Positions 1-8,290 of a stretch of DNA of 64,000 nucleotides are shown in pieces. The notes below the pieces were generated by a model, which searched no databases, had not been told where the DNA came from, and worked only from the letters and a program-made list of their open reading frames with translations. Origin of the DNA: Bacteroides pyogenes DSM 20611 = JCM 6294 (GTDB taxonomy: Bacteria > Bacteroidota > Bacteroidia > Bacteroidales > Bacteroidaceae); assembly GCF_000428105.1 (NCBI RefSeq), contig NZ_ATZH01000012.1, forward strand, positions 51,990-115,989. The letters run 5' to 3'. The position numbers were made by a program, and so were the translations under genes. The stretch's first letter is position 1. Each line of letters opens with the position of its first letter.

Positions 1-1
1 C

Positions 2-160
2 AAACTATTGATCAACCGGGTTTCGGAGCAATATCATATAAATTCGCCCGTACTCTATGAAAGAATACAGGCGGTACTCGATTATATCTCGGGCATGACC
101 GACGTCTTTGCGCTCGACCTTTACCGGAAAATCAACGGCAACAGTCTTCCTGCGGTGTAA
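2..160 (+). CDS. dgt: dGTP triphosphohydrolase, C-terminal fragment (cut by window edge)
   Basis: Only the last 52 codons are inside the window, read in the frame that ends at the TAA at 158-160. The tail contains VLDYISGMTDVFALDLYRK, which matches the helical C-terminal part of HD-domain deoxyguanosinetriphosphate triphosphohydrolases (dGTP to deoxyguanosine plus triphosphate). The HD metal-binding residues lie before the window, so the assignment rests on the tail alone. The gene converges on glsB and the two coding ends overlap by 29 bp. Confidence 0.75.
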   Translation, partial: KLLINRVSEQYHINSPVLYERIQAVLDYISGMTDVFALDLYRKINGNSLPAV

Positions 161-1145
161 CGACTTTCGGTGTAAATACTTCCTCACCTTTGTCGGGCAG
201 CCTCAGCGCATCCGGATGATTCTCGATGAACGTCTGGATGTGCCGGATTCTTTTTTCTTCCAGAATCTCGTCCACGGCAATCAGTATGCCGGTTTCTTCC
301 ACCTCGCCGAACTCATGATTGACGGCTGTGCCAAACATACGCATCGTAGGGCTGAGGCTCATATAAGCATTCACCAAAGGAGGAATGTTATACCCCAATT
401 TACGGATTTCCCCGTTCAGCAACTTATAATCTTCTTTAAAAGAGTCTTTACAGAATAGGGCCTTCAGTTCCCCCTCCGGAGTTTCCGGTTTCAGCGGATC
501 AATCGGGTCTATCAAATGTTCTTTGTCACAGAAATGTTTTTTCAAGAAATAAAGAATCATGTCTCTTCCGCGACGGTGATAGCTGGGATACATGGTGACC
601 TTACCGAAGAAATACTTCACATTGGGCATGACCACAGTCAGAGCCCCAAGCCCGTCCCACAAATTGTCAAGAGCGAACAGTCCTTTCGTTCCGGCACGGG
701 TCGACTGGTACTCCAAAGTAACGAACGAACGTCCCAACTCAATCGTTTGAGGCAAATATTTTTTTATGAAAACATCCGAAAAATGAAACATATGGGAAGT
801 TGCAAGAACGGGAGCGCCTTCATCGTCAAAGCGCACATCGGTCCCGAGCAGATAGCGGTAACCGCCCAGTATCTCCTCGGCTTCGGGATTCCATACGATA
901 AGCTGCTTGTAAGGATTCTCCATCGTATCGTATTCGTCGATATCCATCGAAAGGCCGGTTCCTCCACCGGCGGCACGAAAAGCTATTTCGCGCAAACGAC
1001 CGATCTCCCGCATCACGTTGGGAGCTGTTTTATGAGTAATAATGTAAATCTGATTATTACTTTTATTAGTCATTCGCAAGCGCTTCTCTTCTGTTAGTTC
1101 TGCTTTCAGCAACTCTTTGCTCACCGGTTTTATAATTTCTTCCAT
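132..1145 (-). CDS. glsB: GlsB-like N-acyltransferase (glycine lipid synthesis)
   Basis: This 337-residue protein belongs to the GNAT-related OlsB/hemolysin-like acyltransferase family. The signature ELGRSFV is at residues 136-142, after an arginine-rich start region and the block GGGTGLSMDIDEYD. In Bacteroides this family (GlsB) attaches a 3-hydroxy fatty acid to the amino group of glycine, the first step of glycine lipid and flavolipin synthesis. It lies 28 bp downstream of a PlsC-like acyltransferase (glsA) on the same strand, the expected partner for adding the second acyl chain. The first ATG of the long frame is used. Substrate preference is inferred from the family and the pairing; an ornithine or other amino acid acceptor cannot be excluded from sequence alone. 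Confidence 0.85.
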   Translation of the reverse strand: MEEIIKPVSKELLKAELTEEKRLRMTNKSNNQIYIITHKTAPNVMREIGRLREIAFRAAGGGTGLSMDIDEYDTMENPYKQLIVWNPEAEEILGGYRYLLGTDVRFDDEGAPVLATSHMFHFSDVFIKKYLPQTIELGRSFVTLEYQSTRAGTKGLFALDNLWDGLGALTVVMPNVKYFFGKVTMYPSYHRRGRDMILYFLKKHFCDKEHLIDPIDPLKPETPEGELKALFCKDSFKEDYKLLNGEIRKLGYNIPPLVNAYMSLSPTMRMFGTAVNHEFGEVEETGILIAVDEILEEKRIRHIQTFIENHPDALRLPDKGEEVFTPKVVTPQEDCCR

Positions 1146-1173
1146 GTGCGTAATTATAGTTGTTCTATCATGT

Positions 1174-1992
1174 TTATAATTTATATACGATATCCTTTAC
1201 ATATTTCGCCCACTGAGCAGGAGTCTTCGATTTATCGAACGTCTGCCAGGGAATCGGTTTGCCAAAGGTGACAGTAAAGGTTTTATGACGGTTTTTAAAC
1301 ATTTCATCCGCCAGATAAAGCATGGCGATATTAAGTTTAATCCCCAACGCTTTGCAAATGTTTGCCAGATTATAGAAAAAGTCGGAATTCCTGCCTTCAA
1401 AGTGTACGGGAACTACATCCCTATGGGCCTGCACGCTTTTCACAACAAAAGTCTTCTTCCATTCCAGATCGCAGATAACCCCCTTCCTGCGCCGCGAACA
1501 AAGACCTGCGGGAAACATAATCAGTTGATCGTCGGAACGAAATCCGGCTTCCACCATTCGGGGGAAGTCTTTCGCCTGTCTCCCCGTCTTGTTAATCGGA
1601 ATACAAAGCGGAGCCAGACCATGCAGGTTCATCAACAAGTCGTTGACCAGGTATTTCACTTTGCCATCGTAATGGCGTCCCAGCACATAGCCGAGCGCCA
1701 CCCCGTCTTGTCCGCCCAACGGATGATTGGACACAAAAGTATACAACCCTTCTTTCGGAAGGTTTTCAATGCCTTTCACATTGACTTTCGCGTCAAGAAA
1801 CTCCATGCAGGCTTCCAAAAAGTCTACTCCTACCTTATCTCTCGAATCGTTCAGGAACACATTAATTTCGTCCTGATGAACAATCCGCTTCAAATAAGAA
1901 ATGAGAAACTTTGGGATATATTTATAATACTTCGGAGCTTTATCCCGAACTATCTTATCCACATCAATCAGAAACAATGAATCATCAGTCAT
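1174..1992 (-). CDS. glsA: GlsA-like O-acyltransferase (PlsC family)
   Basis: This 272-residue lysophospholipid-acyltransferase-type protein carries the box FVSNHPLGGQDG around residues 87-97, a variant of the NHX4D motif, and a second conserved block FPAGLCSRRRKG near residue 160. The family transfers acyl groups to hydroxyls. Next to glsB, the likely reaction is esterification of the 3-hydroxy group of N-acylated glycine, giving the mature glycine lipid. It is the upstream gene of a two-gene unit with glsB and has a Bacteroides-type promoter just upstream (2018-2050). A general glycerolipid acyltransferase role is the alternative, but the pairing argues against it. Confidence 0.85.
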   Translation of the reverse strand: MTDDSLFLIDVDKIVRDKAPKYYKYIPKFLISYLKRIVHQDEINVFLNDSRDKVGVDFLEACMEFLDAKVNVKGIENLPKEGLYTFVSNHPLGGQDGVALGYVLGRHYDGKVKYLVNDLLMNLHGLAPLCIPINKTGRQAKDFPRMVEAGFRSDDQLIMFPAGLCSRRRKGVICDLEWKKTFVVKSVQAHRDVVPVHFEGRNSDFFYNLANICKALGIKLNIAMLYLADEMFKNRHKTFTVTFGKPIPWQTFDKSKTPAQWAKYVKDIVYKL

Positions 1993-2017
1993 CTTTTTTT
2001 AAACGAAAATGATGGTA

Positions 2018-2050
2018 CAAAATTAACGGTTCTTTTTTATTATTCGCAAA
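2018..2050 (-). promoter_or_regulatory. Candidate Bacteroides-type promoter for glsA-glsB
   Basis: Read on the minus strand, TTTG (plus 2047-2050) is followed 21 bp later by TAATTTTG (plus 2018-2025), which fits the Bacteroidetes -33/-7 pattern with a slightly long spacer. The -7 box is 26 bp before the glsA start codon. No experimental support. Confidence 0.5.
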
Positions 2051-2362
2051 AAAACAGCAGAAAATATATAAACCCGTAAGTATTATCTCCCTTACACCTC
2101 GCTTTAAACCGATAAGATAACCGAAGATTGCCCGGCAGGTTCCGATGCCGGAAAGGAAAGCGAACGCTTGGGATCACAAATAGCACCTTCCATTCTCTCG
2201 AACCTATAATCTACCTCAATTTAAAAAACAACAAGAAAAAGAGCGTTAAAAAGCAGAAGAAGCCGACCTTGTATCTAACATAAAGCGGAACGATGGCAGA
2301 AAGCTTTTCTCTCCGAAATTTCAAACTCGCAAAACACCATCCGCCCAAGAGCATCTTCTCGT

Positions 2363-2516
2363 TTGCTTCCAAAGAGAACTTTTGTTCAAGCAAAACAAAA
2401 GTTCCATTTAAGTCAAAGAGAGCCTTTATTCAAGCGAAACAAAAGCTCTATTCAAGCCAAAGAGAGCCTTTGTTCAAGCGAAATAAAAGCTCCATTTAAA
2501 CAGAAAAGAACTTTGG
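2363..2516. repeat. 22-bp tandem repeat, about 7 units
   Basis: Unit starts fall exactly 22 bp apart at 2363, 2385, 2407, 2429, 2451, 2473 and 2495. The unit core is TTCAAGC followed by AAA-rich sequence and an AAAGC/GCCTTT half. Odd and even units alternate (AACAAAAGCTC against AAAGAGAGCCTTT), giving a 44-bp higher-order period. Neighbouring units form inverted repeats, for example GAACTTTTGTT at 2377-2387 with AACAAAAGTTC at 2395-2405. Confidence 0.9.
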
Positions 2517-2726
2517 CAATACTAAATGCGAAAATTTCCCGGACAGCCTACATCCTTCTCATTGAGAAAACATAAAATTGAGAATGCCGGAAAATAGAGA
2601 ATCCGCCTCTTCAAAAAAGACGAAACAACTCGCCCGAAACACGGGTGAATGCTCACTCTACAGCTGAAACGAAGAGTGCCCGCAAAAGCTTTTAACAATC
2701 TGTTCAAAACTTCTATGAAATATTTC

Positions 2727-2753
2727 GTGGTTTTTTGTGGGGAATTGTGGGGA
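2727..2753 (+). promoter_or_regulatory. MraZ operator: three GTGG-type boxes at 10-bp spacing
   Basis: GTGGTTTTTT, GTGGGGAATT and GTGGGGAAAT begin at 2727, 2737 and 2747, a perfect 10-bp period on one face of the helix. Known MraZ proteins repress their own dcw operon by binding TGGG-type direct repeats of about 10 bp upstream of mraZ, so this is very likely the autoregulatory site. A weak promoter candidate (TTTG at 2734-2737 and TAATTTTA at 2760-2767, 22 bp apart) would place the boxes over its -33 element and spacer. Confidence 0.75.
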
Positions 2754-2794
2754 AATGATTAATTTTACCGTCGCTTATTATATATAAGGTATAT

Positions 2795-3259
2795 ATGATA
2801 CGTTTTTTGGGTAATATTGAGGCGAAGGCAGACACCAAGGGAAGAGTATTCATACCCGCTGCGTTCCGGAAACAACTTCAAGCTGCTTCCGAAGAGAGGC
2901 TTATTATGCGAAAAGACGTGTTTCAAGACTGCCTGACACTCTACCCCGAAAGCGTATGGAACGAAGAATTGAGCGAGCTCCGAAGCCGCTTGAACAAATG
3001 GAGCAGCAAGCACCAGCTGATATTCAGACAGTTCGTCAGCGACGTGGAAGTGGTAACCCCCGACAACAACGGACGCATACTCATACCGAAGCGGTATTTG
3101 CAGATATGCAACATCCACGGTGACATACGCTTTATCGGGATCGACAACAAAATAGAGATTTGGGCAAAAGAACGGACTGAACAGCCCTTTATGCCGCCCG
3201 AAGAATTCGGGAAAGTACTGGAAGAGATTATGAACGACCAACAACCGGAAGATGAATAA
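2795..3259 (+). CDS. mraZ: Transcriptional regulator MraZ
   Basis: The 154-residue protein has two SpoVT/AbrB-type halves, each with the DxxGR signature: DTKGRVFIPAAFR near residue 14 and DNNGRILIPKRYL near residue 90. MraZ is a ring-forming DNA-binding protein that represses the dcw operon. It is the first gene of the cluster, starts 42 bp after the last of three GTGG boxes, and its 3' end overlaps rsmH by 8 bp, which suggests translational coupling. Confidence 0.96.
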   Translation: MIRFLGNIEAKADTKGRVFIPAAFRKQLQAASEERLIMRKDVFQDCLTLYPESVWNEELSELRSRLNKWSSKHQLIFRQFVSDVEVVTPDNNGRILIPKRYLQICNIHGDIRFIGIDNKIEIWAKERTEQPFMPPEEFGKVLEEIMNDQQPEDE

Positions 3260-4184
3260 AGACGAGCAGACATACCACATACCCGTATTGCTGAAGGAGA
3301 GCGTAGACGGAATGAACATCCGCCCCGGAGGAATTTACGTAGATGTCACCTTCGGCGGAGGAGGACACTCGCGCGAGATACTCTCACGCTTAGGGGAAGG
3401 CGGGCGACTGTTCGGATTCGATCAAGACGAAGATGCCGAACGGAACATCACAGAAAATCCGCAATTCACTTTCGTGCGCAGCAATTTCCGCTATCTCCGC
3501 AACTTCTTGCGTTACCACGGCATAGAGCAGGTAGACGGCATCCTGGCCGATCTCGGCGTGTCGTCGCACCACTTCGACGACAGCCAACGGGGTTTCTCGT
3601 TCAGGTTCGACGGCGAACTCGATATGCGCATGAACAAGCGGGCGGGGCTGACTGCCGCAGACGTGGTGAACACATACGACGAAAGTCGGCTGGCTGACAT
3701 TTTCTACCTCTACGGGGAGCTGAAGAACAGCCGTAAACTGTCGGCAACGCTCGTGAAGGCACGCGGCGCAAACCATATCCGTACCATCGGAGAGTTTCTG
3801 GAAGTTGTCAAACCTCTTTTCGGACACGAACGCGAGAAGAAAGAACTGGCAAAAGTGTTTCAGGCGCTTCGCATCGAAGTGAACCGGGAGATGGAAGCCC
3901 TGAAAGAGATGCTGCAAGCCGCCACCGAAGCGCTCAAACCCGGCGGCAGATTGGTTGTCATCACCTACCACTCGCTGGAAGACCGCATGGTAAAGAATGT
4001 AATGAAAACGGGGAACGCAGAAGGGAAGGCCGACGTAGACTTCTTCGGCAACCTGAGAGCTCCCTTCCGCCTTATCAACAATAAAGTGATTGTTCCCGAC
4101 AAGGAAGAGATAGACAGAAACCCCCGCTCGAGAAGCGCCAAGCTGCGAATTGCCGAAAAGCGGGAAAAACCGTCAAACGAATAA
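3252..4184 (+). CDS. rsmH: 16S rRNA (cytosine1402-N4)-methyltransferase RsmH
   Basis: The 310-residue protein has the MraW/RsmH signature HIPVLLKESVD near the N-terminus, the SAM-binding block VDVTFGGGGHSREIL (residues 30-44), GILADLGVSSHHFDD and RGFSFRFDGELDMRMN, and the C-terminal ITYHSLEDRMVKN. It methylates N4 of C1402 in the ribosomal P site. It sits in its usual place directly after mraZ, with overlapping ends, and 9 bp before ftsL. Confidence 0.97.
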   Translation: MNKDEQTYHIPVLLKESVDGMNIRPGGIYVDVTFGGGGHSREILSRLGEGGRLFGFDQDEDAERNITENPQFTFVRSNFRYLRNFLRYHGIEQVDGILADLGVSSHHFDDSQRGFSFRFDGELDMRMNKRAGLTAADVVNTYDESRLADIFYLYGELKNSRKLSATLVKARGANHIRTIGEFLEVVKPLFGHEREKKELAKVFQALRIEVNREMEALKEMLQAATEALKPGGRLVVITYHSLEDRMVKNVMKTGNAEGKADVDFFGNLRAPFRLINNKVIVPDKEEIDRNPRSRSAKLRIAEKREKPSNE

Positions 4185-4193
4185 CCGACCGCT

Positions 4194-4523
4194 ATGGAAG
4201 AAGAAAAGAAAAGCAAACGCACTTCGCTAAAAAGCATCTTAGGAGGAGACATTCTGGCTGCGGACTTTTTCCGCCGGCAGACCAGACTGCTGGTACTCGT
4301 GATGGCTTTTGTCATTTTCTACATCCACAACCGCTATGCCAGCCAGCAGCAGCAGATCGAGATAGACCGATTGAAAAAAGAGCTGACAGACATTAAATAC
4401 GATGCGCTGACACGTAACTCGGAGCTGATGGAAAAAAGCCGCCAATCGCGCATCGAAGATTATATATCGAGCAAAGAAAGTGATTTGCAAACGTCCACCC
4501 ATCCTCCTTACCTCATCAAGTAA
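4194..4523 (+). CDS. ftsL: Cell division protein FtsL (Bacteroidetes type)
   Basis: This 109-residue bitopic membrane protein has a charged cytoplasmic N-terminus, one transmembrane segment at about residues 30-46 (LLVLVMAFVIFYIHN) and a periplasmic coiled coil (QQQQIEIDRLKKELTDIKYDAL). Sequence conservation in FtsL is low; the call rests on this topology and on the position between rsmH and ftsI. FtsL bridges FtsQ/DivIB and the FtsW-FtsI septal synthase. It is separated from ftsI by only a few bases. Confidence 0.9.
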   Translation: MEEEKKSKRTSLKSILGGDILAADFFRRQTRLLVLVMAFVIFYIHNRYASQQQQIEIDRLKKELTDIKYDALTRNSELMEKSRQSRIEDYISSKESDLQTSTHPPYLIK

Positions 4524-4568
4524 GCTGTGCGCGGGCGATTTGTAGAAACAAAGAAAAAAGGAAAAACC

Positions 4569-6719
4569 GTGGCTGTAAACAAAAAAAACATAATGACCCG
4601 TTACTTCTTCGTCATCGTCGTGATGGCGTCGGTCGGCATAGCCATTGTTGTCAAGGCGTCTTTCACCATGTTTGCCGAAAGACAGTACTGGCAGGAGGTG
4701 GCAGACCGCTTCGTGAAAGAGAACGTGACGGTGAAGCCGAACCGGGGGAATATCATTTCGTCCGACGGCAAACTTATGGCAAGTTCGCTGCCGGAATACA
4801 GGATATATATGGACTTCATGTCGGGCGAGAGAGATGAAAAGAAGCGAAAGAAAGATCAGGCGCGCCGGGACTCTCTTCTCAAAGCCAACCTGGATTCAAT
4901 CTGCATCGGGCTTCACAAAATCTTCCCCGACCAAAGTGTGGCGCATTTCAAAGCGCATCTTAAAAAAGGACGGCAGGCGAAAAGCCGCAACTACCTGATT
5001 TATCCCAAACGTATTTCTTACATACAATACAAAGAAGTGAAGCGCTTGCCTGTCTTTTGCTTGAACCCATACAAAGGAGGATTCAAAGGACTGGCCTTCA
5101 ACCAACGCAAGAAACCTTTCGGTTCATTGGGATCGCGTACTCTGGGCGATGTGTATGCCGACACGGCCAAAGGAGCGAAAAACGGCATCGAACTTGCTTT
5201 TGACACTCTTCTGAAAGGGCGCGACGGACTGACACACCGCCAGAAAGTGATGAACAAGTACCTGAATATCGTAGACAAAGCGCCCGTAGACGGTTGCGAC
5301 CTGATTACAACATTGGACGTGGGCATGCAGGACATCTGCGAAAAGGCTTTGGTAGACAAGCTGAAAGAACTGAATGCCAGCGTGGGCGTGGTGGTGCTGA
5401 TGGAAGTCGCAACCGGCGAGGTGAAAGCGATTGTCAATATGATGAAGGCGAACGACGGAGAATATTACGAGATGCGCAACAATGCCATCAGCGACATGCT
5501 CGAACCGGGTTCTACATTCAAAACCGCTTCCATCATGGTAGCGCTGGAAGACGGGAAAATCACTCCGGACTATATCGTGGATACCGGCAACGGGCAAAAG
5601 CCGATGCACGGGCGTGTGATGAAAGACCACAACTGGCATCGGGGAGGTTACGGCAAGCTGACGGTTACAGAGATACTGGGGGTTTCATCCAATGTAGGCA
5701 CTTCCACCATTATCGACAATTTTTACAGCGGCAATCCGCAGAAGTTTGTAGACGGACTGAAGCGCATGAGCATCGACCAGCCTCTCCGCTTGCAAATTGC
5801 CGGGGAAGGTAAGCCGAACATCCGGGGTCCCAAAGAACGTTACTTTGCAAAAACTACGCTCCCGTGGATGAGTATCGGTTATGAAACACAAGTCCCGCCG
5901 ATAAACATTCTGACTTTCTATAATGCAATAGCCAACAACGGCGTGGCTGTTCGGCCCAAGTTTGTGAAAGCCGCCATGAAAGACGGAGAAATAATAAAAG
6001 AATTTAATACCGAAGTGATTAATCCCAAGATATGCTCGGACAAGACATTGACGCAAATCCGGGAGATTCTTCAGAAAGTGGTGAGCGAAGGTCTCGCCAA
6101 GCCTGCGGGCAGCAAACAGTTCCACGTCTCCGGCAAAACCGGAACAGCGCAAATATCACAAGGAGCGGCCGGATATAAAACAGGAAGGACCAACTATCTG
6201 GTCAGCTTCTGCGGATATTTCCCTTCGGAAGCTCCCAAATACAGTATGATTGTCTCGATACAGAAACCCGGATTGCCGGCTTCGGGCGGGCTGATGGCAG
6301 GAAGCGTGTTCAGCAAAATAGCAGAAAGAGTGTATGCCAAAGATTTAAGGCTCCCGCTCGCGTATGCCATCGATACAAACGCTGTGGTTATCCCCGATGT
6401 GAAAGTCGGCGAAATGAAAGAAACCCGCAGGGTGCTCGAAGAATTGAAAATAAAAACGCAGGGGAAAATCGACGAATCGGGCAAGAAGACATGGGGAAGC
6501 GCGCATGCCGCTCCGCAGGCAGTAGTGCTCGAAAGCCGTAGCATGATGCAAAAGTTTGTGCCGAGTGTCATCGGCATGGGAGCCAAAGATGCGGTTTACC
6601 TTTTGGAAAGCAAAGGGTTGAAAGTCCGCCTTGTGGGAGTAGGTAAAGTAAAAAACCAGTCGATAGCCAACGGAACGACAGCAGTGAAGGGACAAACCAT
6701 CACGCTTACATTGAATTAA
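4569..6719 (+). CDS. ftsI: Septal peptidoglycan transpeptidase FtsI (PBP3) with C-terminal PASTA domain
   Basis: A single N-terminal transmembrane helix (YFFVIVVMASVGIAIVVKA) is followed by a PBP dimerisation domain, a transpeptidase domain with the active-site STFK (near residue 315), SSN and SGKTGTAQ (near residue 523) motifs, and a C-terminal PASTA domain (FVPSVIGMGAKDAVYLLESK). It cross-links septal peptidoglycan with FtsW. The start is uncertain: the frame is open from a GTG at 4527, 3 bp after ftsL; the GTG at 4569 is preceded by an AAGGA-like site and is preferred; an ATG at 4593 is possible. The dimerisation region has a lysine-rich stretch (DEKKRKKDQARRDS). Confidence 0.95.
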   Translation: MAVNKKNIMTRYFFVIVVMASVGIAIVVKASFTMFAERQYWQEVADRFVKENVTVKPNRGNIISSDGKLMASSLPEYRIYMDFMSGERDEKKRKKDQARRDSLLKANLDSICIGLHKIFPDQSVAHFKAHLKKGRQAKSRNYLIYPKRISYIQYKEVKRLPVFCLNPYKGGFKGLAFNQRKKPFGSLGSRTLGDVYADTAKGAKNGIELAFDTLLKGRDGLTHRQKVMNKYLNIVDKAPVDGCDLITTLDVGMQDICEKALVDKLKELNASVGVVVLMEVATGEVKAIVNMMKANDGEYYEMRNNAISDMLEPGSTFKTASIMVALEDGKITPDYIVDTGNGQKPMHGRVMKDHNWHRGGYGKLTVTEILGVSSNVGTSTIIDNFYSGNPQKFVDGLKRMSIDQPLRLQIAGEGKPNIRGPKERYFAKTTLPWMSIGYETQVPPINILTFYNAIANNGVAVRPKFVKAAMKDGEIIKEFNTEVINPKICSDKTLTQIREILQKVVSEGLAKPAGSKQFHVSGKTGTAQISQGAAGYKTGRTNYLVSFCGYFPSEAPKYSMIVSIQKPGLPASGGLMAGSVFSKIAERVYAKDLRLPLAYAIDTNAVVIPDVKVGEMKETRRVLEELKIKTQGKIDESGKKTWGSAHAAPQAVVLESRSMMQKFVPSVIGMGAKDAVYLLESKGLKVRLVGVGKVKNQSIANGTTAVKGQTITLTLN

Positions 6720-6803
6720 AAAAAGAGTCCGGTTGATACATCCGAACAATAAGCAATGCGGCAGGTCAACCGGATATCGCCAAATATAAATAAAATCGGA
6801 AAG

Positions 6804-8255
6804 ATGATATTAAAAGAATTACTGAAAGCAATACAGCCGGTACAAATAGCCGGAGATCCGAATATAGAAATCACCGGAATCAATATCGACTCCCGCCGGG
6901 TAGAAGACGGGCATCTGTTCATGGCGATGCGCGGAACACAAACCGACGGGCATGCCTATATTGCGGCAGCCATTGCAAAGGGAGCAATTGCCATTCTCTG
7001 CGAAGAGATTCCGGAAAGCCGTAAAGAAGGGGTTACCTATGTTCAGGTGAAAGACAGTGAAGACGCTACAGGCAAGCTGGCTACATGCTTCTATGGCGAC
7101 CCTACCTCGAAAGTAGAACTGGTAGGCGTGACCGGAACCAACGGAAAGACAACAATCGCCACCTTATTATATAATACGTTTCGTTACTTCGGATATAAGG
7201 TCGGCTTGCTTTCTACGGTTTGCAATTATATCGACGACGAGGCAATTCCAACCGAGCATACCACCCCCGATCCCATTACCTTGAACCGCCTGCTGGGACG
7301 AATGGCAGACGAGGGGTGCAAGTACGTGTTTATGGAAGTGAGCTCGCACGCCATCGCGCAAAAGCGCATCAGCGGACTTAAATTTGCTGGAGGAATCTTC
7401 ACCAACCTGACCCGCGACCACCTCGACTATCACAAAACAGTGGAGAACTATCTGAAAGCCAAGAAGAAGTTCTTCGACGACATGCCGAAAGATGCGTTTA
7501 GCCTCGTCAATCTCGACGACAGGAACGGATTGGTGATGACGCAAAACACGCGTTCAAAAGTATATACCTATTCGCTGAGAAGCCTCAGTGACTTCAAAGG
7601 AAGAGTATTGGAATCGCATTTCGAAGGAATGCTACTCGACTTCAACAACAAGGAGATAGCAGTCCGGTTTATCGGTAAATTCAATGCATCCAACCTGCTG
7701 GCCGTATTCGGCGCTGCAGTTCTCTTGGGTAAAAAAGAAGAAGAAGTGCTCGTCGCTCTCAGCACATTGCATCCCGTTTCCGGACGTTTCGAGTCCATAC
7801 GCTCTCCGCAGGGGTTCACTGCCATCGTGGACTATGCGCATACGCCGGACGCCCTTGTCAATGTGCTCAACGCCATTCACGGAGTGCTCGAAGGGAAAGG
7901 AAAAGTTATCACAGTAATCGGAGCGGGAGGCAACCGCGATAAGGGGAAACGCCCTATCATGGCAAAAGAGGCGGCGAGAAACAGCGATCGCGTAATCATA
8001 ACATCCGACAATCCGCGTTTCGAAGATCCGCAAGAGATTATAAACGACATGCTTGCCGGACTGGATACCGAAGACAGGAAAAAGACAATCAGCATCGTTG
8101 ACCGGAAAGAAGCTATCCGTACCGCCTGCATGCTAGTAGAGAAAGGAGATGTGGTGCTCGTAGCCGGAAAAGGGCATGAGAACTATCAGGAAATAAAAGG
8201 GGTGAAACATCACTTCGACGATAAAGAGATATTAATCAGCTGTTTCAACGGTTAA
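6804..8255 (+). CDS. murE: UDP-MurNAc-L-Ala-D-Glu:meso-diaminopimelate ligase MurE
   Basis: This 483-residue Mur ligase carries the ATP loop GTNGKTT at residues 111-117 and the DNPR motif near residue 400 ([11 protein letters not shown]), which marks meso-diaminopimelate rather than lysine specificity. It adds the third residue of the peptidoglycan stem peptide. The open frame extends upstream to 6756, but the ATG at 6804 begins the conserved MurE N-terminus ([10 protein letters not shown]), so that start is chosen. The 84-bp gap after ftsI is one of the larger ones in the cluster. Confidence 0.97.
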   Translation: MILKELLKAIQPVQIAGDPNIEITGINIDSRRVEDGHLFMAMRGTQTDGHAYIAAAIAKGAIAILCEEIPESRKEGVTYVQVKDSEDATGKLATCFYGDPTSKVELVGVTGTNGKTTIATLLYNTFRYFGYKVGLLSTVCNYIDDEAIPTEHTTPDPITLNRLLGRMADEGCKYVFMEVSSHAIAQKRISGLKFAGGIFTNLTRDHLDYHKTVENYLKAKKKFFDDMPKDAFSLVNLDDRNGLVMTQNTRSKVYTYSLRSLSDFKGRVLESHFEGMLLDFNNKEIAVRFIGKFNASNLLAVFGAAVLLGKKEEEVLVALSTLHPVSGRFESIRSPQGFTAIVDYAHTPDALVNVLNAIHGVLEGKGKVITVIGAGGNRDKGKRPIMAKEAARNSDRVIITSDNPRFEDPQEIINDMLAGLDTEDRKKTISIVDRKEAIRTACMLVEKGDVVLVAGKGHENYQEIKGVKHHFDDKEILISCFNG

Positions 8256-8290
8256 TGAACAGCATTAACTACTAATAATTACGCAACAAA

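Larger units (their letters stand above)
1993..2794. other. Intergenic region between glsA and mraZ (802 bp)
   Basis: The two flanking genes diverge. Near glsA is a candidate minus-strand promoter. From 2363 to 2516 there is a 22-bp tandem repeat. From 2727 to 2753 there are MraZ-type boxes. The open frames in the repeat (for example 2293-2575) are products of the periodicity and have no recognisable protein content. Nothing recognisable was seen in 2060-2360 or 2520-2720. Confidence 0.7.

Noticed and set aside
2293..2575. Overlapping small open frames with repeats of CSSKTKVPFK type
   Set aside because: Products of the 22-bp tandem repeat being free of stops; no start signals or known relatives.
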